A stretch of 64,000 nt of DNA from assembly GCA_002353825.1 (NCBI GenBank), contig DEKJ01000026.1, positions 1 through 64,000 on the forward strand, in the 5' to 3' direction. Shown here piece after piece: positions 1 through 7,863 of the stretch. Position 1 is the stretch's first letter. Every line of letters begins with the position of its first letter. The notes under the pieces were generated by a model. That model was not told where the DNA came from. It did no database searches and saw nothing but the letters and a program-made list of their open reading frames with translations. This DNA comes from Prevotella sp. UBA2725. GTDB lineage: Bacteria > Bacteroidota > Bacteroidia > Bacteroidales > Bacteroidaceae. Made by a program: the position numbers and the translations under genes.

Positions 1-94
1 TACGACTCGCTTCTTGTACTACTTCTCTGTTTAAGTAAATCTTTTCAAAGAACTCTTTTAATTTGCTAACCGGTGTATTTCCGAAAAGCGAGTG
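1..94 (-). other. rRNA operon leader (partial, runs off the left edge)
   Basis: On the minus strand the stretch downstream of the promoter at 95-126 contains GTTCTTTGA (45-53), which resembles a boxA antitermination site, followed by AAACAGAGAAGTAGTACAAG, a string I associate with the region just before 16S rRNA in Prevotella. No open reading frame fits. The 16S gene itself would lie to the left of the window, so its presence is inferred. Confidence 0.6.
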
Positions 95-126
95 CAAAGG
101 TATAGACTTTTTCAATACCCTCCAAA
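95..126 (-). promoter_or_regulatory. Strong Bacteroidota promoter, probably for rRNA
   Basis: Reading the minus strand, TTTG (123-126) is followed after 20 bases by TACCTTTG (95-102), matching the Bacteroidota consensus TTTG-N19-21-TAnnTTTG. An AT-rich stretch rich in A-tracts lies just upstream (127-180), as expected for a highly expressed stable-RNA promoter. Transcription runs leftwards out of the window. Confidence 0.65.
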
Positions 127-336
127 TATTTCCGCGATTATTTTTCAAAAATATTTCATTATTGATCTATATCAAGCAAAAAAAGCGATTACAGTCACTG
201 TGTGACTGTCTACACGACACTAGAGAACAACAGAGCCAAAGCAAACCGGAAGTGCAAAAGCATTATGGCACCACCTTTACGCTGTAATCGGCATACGATT
301 TCACTGTAATGGTAGTGCCATTATTATTAAAACGGC

Positions 337-404
337 ATTGTTCGACGTTCGACAAACGATTGTTCGGCGTTCGGCAAACAATCGTTTGTCGAACGTCGAA
401 CAAT
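337..404. repeat. Perfect 28-bp inverted repeat (giant hairpin)
   Basis: Arms 337-364 and 377-404 are exact reverse complements (28 bp) around a 12-base loop. The arm contains GTTCGACAAACGATTG, the same core as the 22-bp tandem array at 37907-38010. It lies 73 bases beyond the stop of the hybrid regulator gene and before the rRNA promoter, so it could end the long leftward operon, although no T-run follows. The rest of 127-477 holds no gene. It contains further partial copies of GCGTTCGACAAACAAT (about 411-426) and a TGTAATGG / CCATTATTATT motif (307-328) that recurs in part near 38050. Confidence 0.85.
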
Positions 405-477
405 CGTGTGGCGTTCGACAAACAATATGCGAACACGTACCAGGCGATGACGCAACGTTAGGCAGATGAAGTAAAGC

Positions 478-3400
478 TTACCTTTTCTTTTCCTCTCTAT
501 ATTCTGCAGGCCTCACCCCAAACTGCTTGACGAAACACTTTGTAAAGTAGGAAGCACTGTTGAAGCCAACCAAGAAGCTTATTTCAGAAACAGAATATTT
601 ATCTTCAAGAAGCATCTGTGCAGCTTTCCTTAGACGGATCACTTGTATCATCTCATTAGGCGTCGTGTCGGTGAGAGACTTTATCTTTGCAAACAAACCC
701 GACCGGCTCATTCCCAACTGCTGCGCCACAAAGTTGACATTCAATGCAGGATTATTCACGTTGTCCTCTATGATTTTCTCCATATCAGTCAAGAGACTAC
801 TGTCTATCGCATTATCTGCGATCTTCGCAATCGGCTCCTCTGGCGAACCCGCAAACTCTTCCATCAACTGCTTACGTTTTGCCATTAGATTGCGGACACA
901 AGCATCAAGGTAGCGCATCGAGAAAGGTTTAGCGATAAATGCATCGACTCCGATATCCATACTTTTCACCTTACTGTCATCGTCCGTCTTGGCTGTAAGC
1001 ATAATGAAGGGGATATGACTGGTTTTCGGATTCTGCCTGATCTTCCGGCATAGCTCCTCGCCATCCATATTAGGCATCATCCAGTCGCTGATGATTAGAG
1101 AGACATTATATTTGTTCAGTAGTTTCAGCGCTTCCACGCCATCTTCCGCTGTCAGTACCTGACAACGGTTCATGAAGTTATGCTTCAGATACAACAGCAT
1201 ATCCTCATTATCCTCCACGACAAGCACTGTCTGTTTGGAGATAACATCTTCAGCGGCAGATGCTTCCCCGTGCAGCATATCATCGACCACCTCCGGCTTC
1301 GGCCCCTCGTCCATAGTCACTCCGGGTTGTGAGACCGGAAGCGTAACCTGGAAAAGCGAGCCTTTCCCCACTTCCGACTTCACCTCCACCTTACCTCGAT
1401 GTGCAGCTACAAGATTAGAGACTATACTCAGCCCGATACCCGTTCCCGGCTTATTGTCCTTTGCCTGATAGAAAGGATTGAAGATACGTTGCTGTTCTTC
1501 AGGACCGATTCCGCAACCATTGTCCTCAACCTCAATAACGAACTGTTCTTGCTCTACCACGCAAGTCAGCCGCACTCTGTCCTTTGTATATTTTGTGGCA
1601 TTGGTCATGAGGTTACTGATGATCTTCGTCAGTCCTTCCGCATCCACCGCAGCCACGAAGTCATCATCGGGATACTCCACTTTCAACGTAGCTCCATTCT
1701 GCCTAAGCGTCGGCTCGAAGCGCTCCGCCACAGCTCTCATGATTTCCTTGATGTGGCAAAGTGTGAACCGAACCTTCAATTCTTTTTGCTGAACCTTATT
1801 GAAGTCGAGCAACTGGTTGACAAGTCCTAAGAGTCGTTGTGCATTTCGGTCAATGACATCCAGTGTGGACGACACTGCAGCACTGTCACTCACTGTGCGT
1901 CCAATCTTCTGCCACTGGGTTTTCAGTGTCTCCAACGGTCCAATGATTAGCGAGACCGGCGTACGTATCTCATGGGCGATCATCGTGAAGAAGTGAAGTT
2001 GTGCATCGCGCATCTCCTTCTCCTTACGCTCATTCATCTCTTTCAGTCTGCGCTGATGCAATCGCTCCGCCTTCTGCAAGCGCATGTGGACATAAAGATA
2101 GATGACTGCAAAGAAAGCCAGCAAATAGAAGAGCTTTGCCGGGAGCGACCAATAGAATGGCGGATGAATCACAATCTTCAGAGTTGCCTCCTTTGAAGAC
2201 CATAGGCCATCATTGTTGGAAGCCTTCACGCGGAATGTGTATTCTCCCGGAGGGATATTGGTGTAGACCGCCTTATGCTCAGCACCTACATAGATCCAAT
2301 CCTTATCAAAGCCATCCAGACGATAAGCATACTGATTTTTCTCCGGTGAGACATAGCTCAGCGCCGCGAAATGAATGGTAAACATGTTGTCGCCATGAGA
2401 CAAGTTGACATAATCGACATAGCCCAACGCCTCCGGGAGTTTGTCGGAACCCACTTTGACATCTTTGTTATAAACTTCGAAAGCCGTGATAAACACATTA
2501 GGTTCACAACGGTTCTCCTTTATCTGATAAGGATAGAACATACTGACGCCATTGACCGACCCGAGCCAGATACCTCCATCAGCCGACATCATCATGGCAT
2601 TGCTCTGAAAAGGTCCAGGCAACAGTCCATCCTCTCGGTTGAAGACATGGAGCTTTCCACCTGGCAAGATATGGACGAGTCCTGTAGAAGAAGACAGCCA
2701 CAATTCCCCCTGGTTAATAACCAGTCCTGTAAAGACATTCGAATCCGTCTTCACTGGGATACGCCTAAAACGGTCCGCTTTAGGCTCATATACACACAGT
2801 CCATCATCCGTGGCAATATAAAGATTGCCATTCAAGTCTTCACGAATAGCGTTCACGGAGTTATTGGATAACGAGGAAATAGCCGTAGACATCAGATAAT
2901 GCTTCCATTTCCCGTTTCTCCCAAGTTTCCAAAGTCCGTCGCCCAATGTGCCAAACCACACATTGCCATTTCTGTCTTCTTCGATATCAATGACGGTACC
3001 ACCCGTGGCCCGAACGCTGGAGAACTTATCCGTAGCATTATTATACAGACTGACGCAAGTCATCGTGCCTGCCCATAGACGTCCTTGGCGATCACGCAAG
3101 AGCGAATAGCAACTCGATGATGCCCCACTCTTATCCACCACATAGGTCTTCATCGCCCCAGTCTGACTGTTTAACTGAATAAGTCCCCGTCCATATGTAC
3201 CGACCCAGATGGTATTGCCTTCCGACAGGAGCCCATGAACATTGTATTTAGCAAGGACTGCCTTACCCGGGAAATCGACAAATGTCTTAAGCCGCGGATC
3301 ATAACAATTCAGACCACCGTCATCCGTCGCAATCCATATACGGTGATTATTATCCTCACAGAATCGCCCTACCACGTTACCATGCAGTCCATTCTCACCC

Positions 3401-4377
3401 GTAAGCGTCAGGAAACGACTGTCCATCGGTGAATAGTAGTTGACTCCGCCATAATAGGTACCAAACCAGAAACCTCCTTCTCTGTCACGTAAGATGCTGT
3501 AGACGAACCGACCAGCCGCACCCGGAATACTAAAAGCATTGCTGATCATTGACCATTGATTTTCAAGCAAGTTGTATTGCATCACGCCTTCATCGCAGCC
3601 CAGCAAAAATTCATTCGGCGAGACACGATAAATGGTATGGATATGCGTACCCACTCCAGTTAACAAAGGATTTGTCAACTGCCGCATCGTTCCGTCCGGT
3701 GAAAGCATGAGAAGACCGTCATTCCACGAGCCCACAAGCATTCGGCCTTCCGAAGCCTCAGCCATACACATACCGTCAAAATGAGTCTGTCCTTTAATCG
3801 GGAATAATTCGAAAGTTCTCCTCGCCCGGTTCAACTTATACAGTCCTTGTTTACGCGCTATCAGCCAAACCTGGTTTTCACTGTCAACATAGACGGAGAC
3901 TAAAGAGCTGCCTTTCTTAAAACCATAATGTACACAACCACTAAGATTCCTGCACACACAAAAGACACCGTCATCCAGTGTCACAACCCAAATGTTTCCG
4001 TCCGCGTCGATACCAAACGACATAACGTTGCCATGAATCTTAGGATGAAGAGACCGGAACTGATCTGTGCGGGCATTCAGGAGGAAAGCACCATGAGAAG
4101 TGCCGACCAGCAGTCCATACTTTGAGACTTCCAAAGTACCTACATATTGATCATTCTGTAACTGAGGTATTCTGAGTGGTCTAATGGTATAGCCATCGTA
4201 TCGACAAAGTCCATTGTCAGTTCCCAACCATACGAAACCGTCTTTGTCCTGTACGATAGACCGCACTGCGTTTGAAGGCAGCCCATTCTCCATACTGATA
4301 TTACGGACTGCCAACTGCTGGGCAAAGCTGCAAATCGGAAGAAGCAGCAAAAGAAAAGCGACGAGAATTCTATTCAT
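478..4377 (-). CDS. Hybrid two-component system regulator (HTCS) of the glycan locus
   Basis: A sensor, kinase and transcription factor in one 1299-residue polypeptide, typical of PUL regulators. Residues 1-19 are a signal peptide. A periplasmic two-component propeller with many short WLGT/DG..W-type repeats fills about 20-640, followed by a Y_Y_Y domain (about 670-735) and one membrane span (about 738-758). The cytoplasmic part has a HisKA domain with phospho-acceptor His802 (AHEIRTP), an HATPase domain (about 900-1015; NATKY, DNGCGIG and GTGIGLSIV boxes), a receiver (about 1050-1165, phospho-acceptor Asp1098 in ISDWMMPNMDG) and an AraC-type helix-turn-helix at the C-terminus (about 1195-1299). 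It overlaps the upstream peptidase gene by 8 bases and is the last gene of the susC operon. It probably binds a breakdown product of the target glycan in the periplasm and activates the locus. The ligand cannot be read from the sequence. Confidence 0.93.
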   Translation of the reverse strand: MNRILVAFLLLLLPICSFAQQLAVRNISMENGLPSNAVRSIVQDKDGFVWLGTDNGLCRYDGYTIRPLRIPQLQNDQYVGTLEVSKYGLLVGTSHGAFLLNARTDQFRSLHPKIHGNVMSFGIDADGNIWVVTLDDGVFCVCRNLSGCVHYGFKKGSSLVSVYVDSENQVWLIARKQGLYKLNRARRTFELFPIKGQTHFDGMCMAEASEGRMLVGSWNDGLLMLSPDGTMRQLTNPLLTGVGTHIHTIYRVSPNEFLLGCDEGVMQYNLLENQWSMISNAFSIPGAAGRFVYSILRDREGGFWFGTYYGGVNYYSPMDSRFLTLTGENGLHGNVVGRFCEDNNHRIWIATDDGGLNCYDPRLKTFVDFPGKAVLAKYNVHGLLSEGNTIWVGTYGRGLIQLNSQTGAMKTYVVDKSGASSSCYSLLRDRQGRLWAGTMTCVSLYNNATDKFSSVRATGGTVIDIEEDRNGNVWFGTLGDGLWKLGRNGKWKHYLMSTAISSLSNNSVNAIREDLNGNLYIATDDGLCVYEPKADRFRRIPVKTDSNVFTGLVINQGELWLSSSTGLVHILPGGKLHVFNREDGLLPGPFQSNAMMMSADGGIWLGSVNGVSMFYPYQIKENRCEPNVFITAFEVYNKDVKVGSDKLPEALGYVDYVNLSHGDNMFTIHFAALSYVSPEKNQYAYRLDGFDKDWIYVGAEHKAVYTNIPPGEYTFRVKASNNDGLWSSKEATLKIVIHPPFYWSLPAKLFYLLAFFAVIYLYVHMRLQKAERLHQRRLKEMNERKEKEMRDAQLHFFTMIAHEIRTPVSLIIGPLETLKTQWQKIGRTVSDSAAVSSTLDVIDRNAQRLLGLVNQLLDFNKVQQKELKVRFTLCHIKEIMRAVAERFEPTLRQNGATLKVEYPDDDFVAAVDAEGLTKIISNLMTNATKYTKDRVRLTCVVEQEQFVIEVEDNGCGIGPEEQQRIFNPFYQAKDNKPGTGIGLSIVSNLVAAHRGKVEVKSEVGKGSLFQVTLPVSQPGVTMDEGPKPEVVDDMLHGEASAAEDVISKQTVLVVEDNEDMLLYLKHNFMNRCQVLTAEDGVEALKLLNKYNVSLIISDWMMPNMDGEELCRKIRQNPKTSHIPFIMLTAKTDDDSKVKSMDIGVDAFIAKPFSMRYLDACVRNLMAKRKQLMEEFAGSPEEPIAKIADNAIDSSLLTDMEKIIEDNVNNPALNVNFVAQQLGMSRSGLFAKIKSLTDTTPNEMIQVIRLRKAAQMLLEDKYSVSEISFLVGFNSASYFTKCFVKQFGVRPAEYREEKKR

Positions 4378-6526
4378 TTTTTACCTTCTGCCAATCGGGC
4401 GGGTCAACACCAAGGAGATGCTTCACAAAGAAATCGAAGCGTTTATGCTCACCAAAATATTCACCCATCGTGTGGTGCACACCGGGAAGCACGACAAGGT
4501 CGAAGTTCTTGTTAGCTTTAATGAGCGCATTGACAACTTGATAAGTGCTCGATGGATCGACATTGTCGTCGAGCTCACCCACAACAAGCATCAGCGGGCG
4601 GTTGAGCTTCGGCGCATTATAGACATTGCTGCATTCCACATAAGCAGAGTCAACAGGATACCCCATCCACAACTCGTTCCACCAGATCTTGTCCATCCGG
4701 TTATCGTGGCATCCGCAACTGCTGTATGCCGCTTTATAGAAGTCGCCATGCAACAAGACTGCTGTCGTACTTTCCTGACCACCGGCTGAGGCTCCAAAGA
4801 TGCCAACGCGTGTGGAGTCCATGTAAGGATATTTTTCACAAGCTGCCTTTATCCATGCTTCACGGTCGGGGAAGCCTGCATCCTTCAGATTCTTATAGCA
4901 AATCTCCTCAAACTTCTTTCCTCTCCAAGCCGTACCCATCGCATCAAGCTGGACAACAACGAAGCCCAGTTCTGCTAAGGAAGTCATGCACCAGTCGTAC
5001 GATCTGAAACTCTTCGGCGTATAAGCATCACCAGGGCCGGCATAGATATATTCTATGACAGGATATTTCTTCGTCGGGTCAAAGTTTGTCGGCCGCTGAA
5101 TGATACCCCACATATCGGTTTTACCATCACGCCCTTTGGCAACAAACACTTCCGGAGCCTTCCAGCCTGCCGCCTTTATCTTACTGATATCAGCTGTCTC
5201 TATTGTTTTTACTACTTGCCCGTCACTCACCCTACGCAACACCGTAACAGGAGCCTTATCAACCAGCGAATAAGTATCCACAAGATACTGATGATCAAAG
5301 CTATACGAAGCATCATGGTTGCCATTCTCTGGTGTCAAGCAGAGCATATTACGTCCGTCAAGTCCAATCTTATAATAATGAATGAGATAGGGATCTTCCT
5401 TCGGGTTCACTCCACTTGCAGAGAAATAGATCTCTTTGTTTTTCTCATCCACAAACTGGATATCACGCACGCACCAAGCACCTTTCGTTATCTGTCGAAT
5501 GACTTTTCCCTTGGCTACATCATAGAGATAAAGGTGATTCCAGTTGTCACGCTCACTCGTCCATAGCAGTTGTTTACCATTATCGATAAACTGTCTCCAG
5601 AGACGCGGATAGTTGACAAACGTCTTCGCCGACTCTTCCACGACCGTGCGCAAGGCACCCGTTGCTGCATCCATGGCGTAGAGCCGATACAGTTTATGCC
5701 CCCGCTGATTGTATTCGAAAGTTACCTCTCTGCTATCTGGATCCCAACGGAACCAGTCGAGGCTGTACTGATTCTCCAACAGATGAGCATCCGCCTGCAC
5801 CTGCCGACCCGTTGCCACATCTATGATAACGGGTTCCTTCTGGGGCAATTCATCTCCTGGCTTGGCATATTCTTGCTTGTGAAGGATCGGCTGCAACTGA
5901 TCGGAGGGAGAAGACTCTACATAATAATCGTAGCGCTTCTCCACAGGTCTGCGCTTGCAGACAAAGAGATATTTACTGTCCGGCGACCAGAGAATCTGAT
6001 TGGAATAATAATTGGCTATCGTTCCATCCTGTGTAAGGAAACGTTCGGGCCCATGTCCGCCATTCTTGAGTGCAGGTGCCACAACAACATTGTTGCCACC
6101 AATATACGCCACCGATTTACCATCAGGAGAATAGACCGGGGTCACTTCCTTCTCTTCATCCACCTCCATCCAATGCGGTACATGGTGGCGCCCATAAACG
6201 GGAGCAGGCTCCGGAGCCGGTTTCATGCCCAAAGCTTTCAAGGCCTCTTCATGAGTTTTATAAGCCGTTGGCGTCTGGATATCAGCATTGTAAACCACGA
6301 AACGTTTACCCTCTGGCGTTGAGATCTGATAAGAGAACAAATGCGTAGAGTCTTTCCAAGCGATATTGTGTGCCCAATGAAAGACAGAGTCGCTACTGAA
6401 TTGATGGCGCACAGCATAGGCTCGGTTGTAATCCTTTAAAGTACCCTGCGCGGATATACAAACAGAAGAAAGAAGGATAAAGCAAGACGCTAATAATCTT
6501 CCTCTCTCCTCTCTCAAGACATTCAT
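4370..6526 (-). CDS. S9 family dipeptidyl-peptidase (DPP-IV type)
   Basis: A secreted or periplasmic serine peptidase of about 718 residues with an N-terminal DPP-IV beta-propeller and a C-terminal alpha/beta-hydrolase domain. The catalytic triad is visible: the serine in GIFGASAGG, the aspartate in VGELDDNVD and the histidine in PGVHHTMGEY. I chose the start MNVLREE at 6526 because it is followed directly by a normal signal peptide (hydrophobic core LLASCFILLSSVCISA). An in-frame ATG at 6568 would add 14 residues before it. Enzymes of this family remove di- or tripeptides after proline or alanine. Its place between a GH27 gene and the HTCS, in an operon for glycan use, suggests that it attacks the peptide part of a glycoprotein; that is inference. 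Confidence 0.88.
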   Translation of the reverse strand: MNVLREERGRLLASCFILLSSVCISAQGTLKDYNRAYAVRHQFSSDSVFHWAHNIAWKDSTHLFSYQISTPEGKRFVVYNADIQTPTAYKTHEEALKALGMKPAPEPAPVYGRHHVPHWMEVDEEKEVTPVYSPDGKSVAYIGGNNVVVAPALKNGGHGPERFLTQDGTIANYYSNQILWSPDSKYLFVCKRRPVEKRYDYYVESSPSDQLQPILHKQEYAKPGDELPQKEPVIIDVATGRQVQADAHLLENQYSLDWFRWDPDSREVTFEYNQRGHKLYRLYAMDAATGALRTVVEESAKTFVNYPRLWRQFIDNGKQLLWTSERDNWNHLYLYDVAKGKVIRQITKGAWCVRDIQFVDEKNKEIYFSASGVNPKEDPYLIHYYKIGLDGRNMLCLTPENGNHDASYSFDHQYLVDTYSLVDKAPVTVLRRVSDGQVVKTIETADISKIKAAGWKAPEVFVAKGRDGKTDMWGIIQRPTNFDPTKKYPVIEYIYAGPGDAYTPKSFRSYDWCMTSLAELGFVVVQLDAMGTAWRGKKFEEICYKNLKDAGFPDREAWIKAACEKYPYMDSTRVGIFGASAGGQESTTAVLLHGDFYKAAYSSCGCHDNRMDKIWWNELWMGYPVDSAYVECSNVYNAPKLNRPLMLVVGELDDNVDPSSTYQVVNALIKANKNFDLVVLPGVHHTMGEYFGEHKRFDFFVKHLLGVDPPDWQKVKNE

Positions 6527-6617
6527 AATCGGTTCTCTTATCATTACTAAGTTGTTTATCTCTTGCAAACTTACTGTTTTTTATCCGAAAACAAGCTGTT
6601 TTCGACGAAGAAATCAC

Positions 6618-7856
6618 TTATTTCTTAGATAATCTTACCATCAACACACCATGAGCGGGAATGACAGCCTTCGTATGCTCAGCCGTTGTACCTATTTCCT
6701 TGTGCTTCCACAAGTCTCTGATGGCATAAGTGTACTGGTGCATATCCACCTCATTGGCAAAATAGATGGTATTGGCATGCCAGTTGTAGTCGAGTTTCCA
6801 CGGTATCTCCTCCCGGTTCATAAAGCAGACAGCGAGCTCGCCACCCTTCAGCGGCTTCGCCCATATCTCATGTTCACCCATATCCATGAACCTGCGGCCT
6901 TGCTCTCCCAAGGAATCCTGGTCAACCGCGATCACTTCTTTGTTGGTCAGTATCTCCTTTGTGTCCTTGTCCATCTTCGTGAGGTCATTGCCTGCCATCA
7001 ATGGAGCAGCAAGCATTGCCCACATGGAGAAATGGGTGATATACTCATCCTTTGTCATTCCACCATTGCCTACCTCAAGCATCTCTGCATCATTCCAATG
7101 ACCCGGTCCGGCGTATGAATAGAGATCCGCCATCTTGTCGATGACATTCAATACGCCTACACCACCCCAGTCGAAAACGCACTGATAGCAGTCGCGGATG
7201 TCGGCTGTGACGCGCCAGAGATGACCGATTCCTTTGCCCCATTTCCAGGGCTCATGCTCACCCCACTCGCAGATACTCAGCACGATAGGGCGACCTGCGG
7301 CCTTGATAGCATCCGCCATCGTGGCATAAGCCGCCTGTGCGTTCTGTCCTTCGTCGGAGCACCAGTCGTACTTCAGATAGTCCACGCCCCATTTGGCATA
7401 CATCAAAGCATCCTGAAACTGATGGCCTCTGCTTCCGGGTCTACCTTGGCACGTATAACTGCCTGCACACGAGTACAGTCCGAACTTCAAACCTCTGGAA
7501 TGGACATAGTCGGCAAGATACTTCATGCCATGCGGGAAGCGGTCCGGATCAGCCACGATGAAGCCCAGCGAGTCGCGGGCTACCTGCCAGCAATCATCAA
7601 TGACGATATACCGATAGCCGGCATCACGCATACCTGTAGACACCATGGCATCAGCCATCTGCATGATAAGTTTCTCACTCACGTTACATCCGAACTTGTT
7701 CCATGAGTTCCAGCCCATAGGCGGTGTCAGTGCCTGGGCGAGATAAGCAGAGTCGGACACCTCCTTGGGTGTGTTGAACGACATCTGCGCCTTTGAAGGC
7801 AGCAGCACTGCCAAAGACAGTGCTGCCGCTAATATGATCTTTTTGTTCACAAGCAT
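6618..7856 (-). CDS. GH27 alpha-galactosidase
   Basis: A 412-residue secreted enzyme (signal peptide to about residue 23) that matches GH27 along its length. The N-terminal family signature PPMGWNSWNKFGCN is at about 45-58, the nucleophile aspartate is D164 in YLKYDWC, and the acid/base aspartate is D219 in RVTADIRD. The conserved SYAGPGHWNDAEMLEVGNGG stretch follows, and the C-terminal 80 residues form the usual beta-sandwich. It should release terminal alpha-linked galactose; alpha-N-acetylgalactosaminidase activity is possible in this family but less likely. It lies 7 bases after the preceding gene in the operon. In extensin-type plant glycoproteins single alpha-galactose units sit on serine, which would suit this context. 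Confidence 0.93.
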   Translation of the reverse strand: MLVNKKIILAAALSLAVLLPSKAQMSFNTPKEVSDSAYLAQALTPPMGWNSWNKFGCNVSEKLIMQMADAMVSTGMRDAGYRYIVIDDCWQVARDSLGFIVADPDRFPHGMKYLADYVHSRGLKFGLYSCAGSYTCQGRPGSRGHQFQDALMYAKWGVDYLKYDWCSDEGQNAQAAYATMADAIKAAGRPIVLSICEWGEHEPWKWGKGIGHLWRVTADIRDCYQCVFDWGGVGVLNVIDKMADLYSYAGPGHWNDAEMLEVGNGGMTKDEYITHFSMWAMLAAPLMAGNDLTKMDKDTKEILTNKEVIAVDQDSLGEQGRRFMDMGEHEIWAKPLKGGELAVCFMNREEIPWKLDYNWHANTIYFANEVDMHQYTYAIRDLWKHKEIGTTAEHTKAVIPAHGVLMVRLSKK

Positions 7857-7863
7857 TAATCAC

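Noticed and set aside
1..477. Small plus-strand open frame at 63-287
   Set aside because: It runs against the rRNA leader and promoter, has no ribosome-binding site and no similarity that I recognise.
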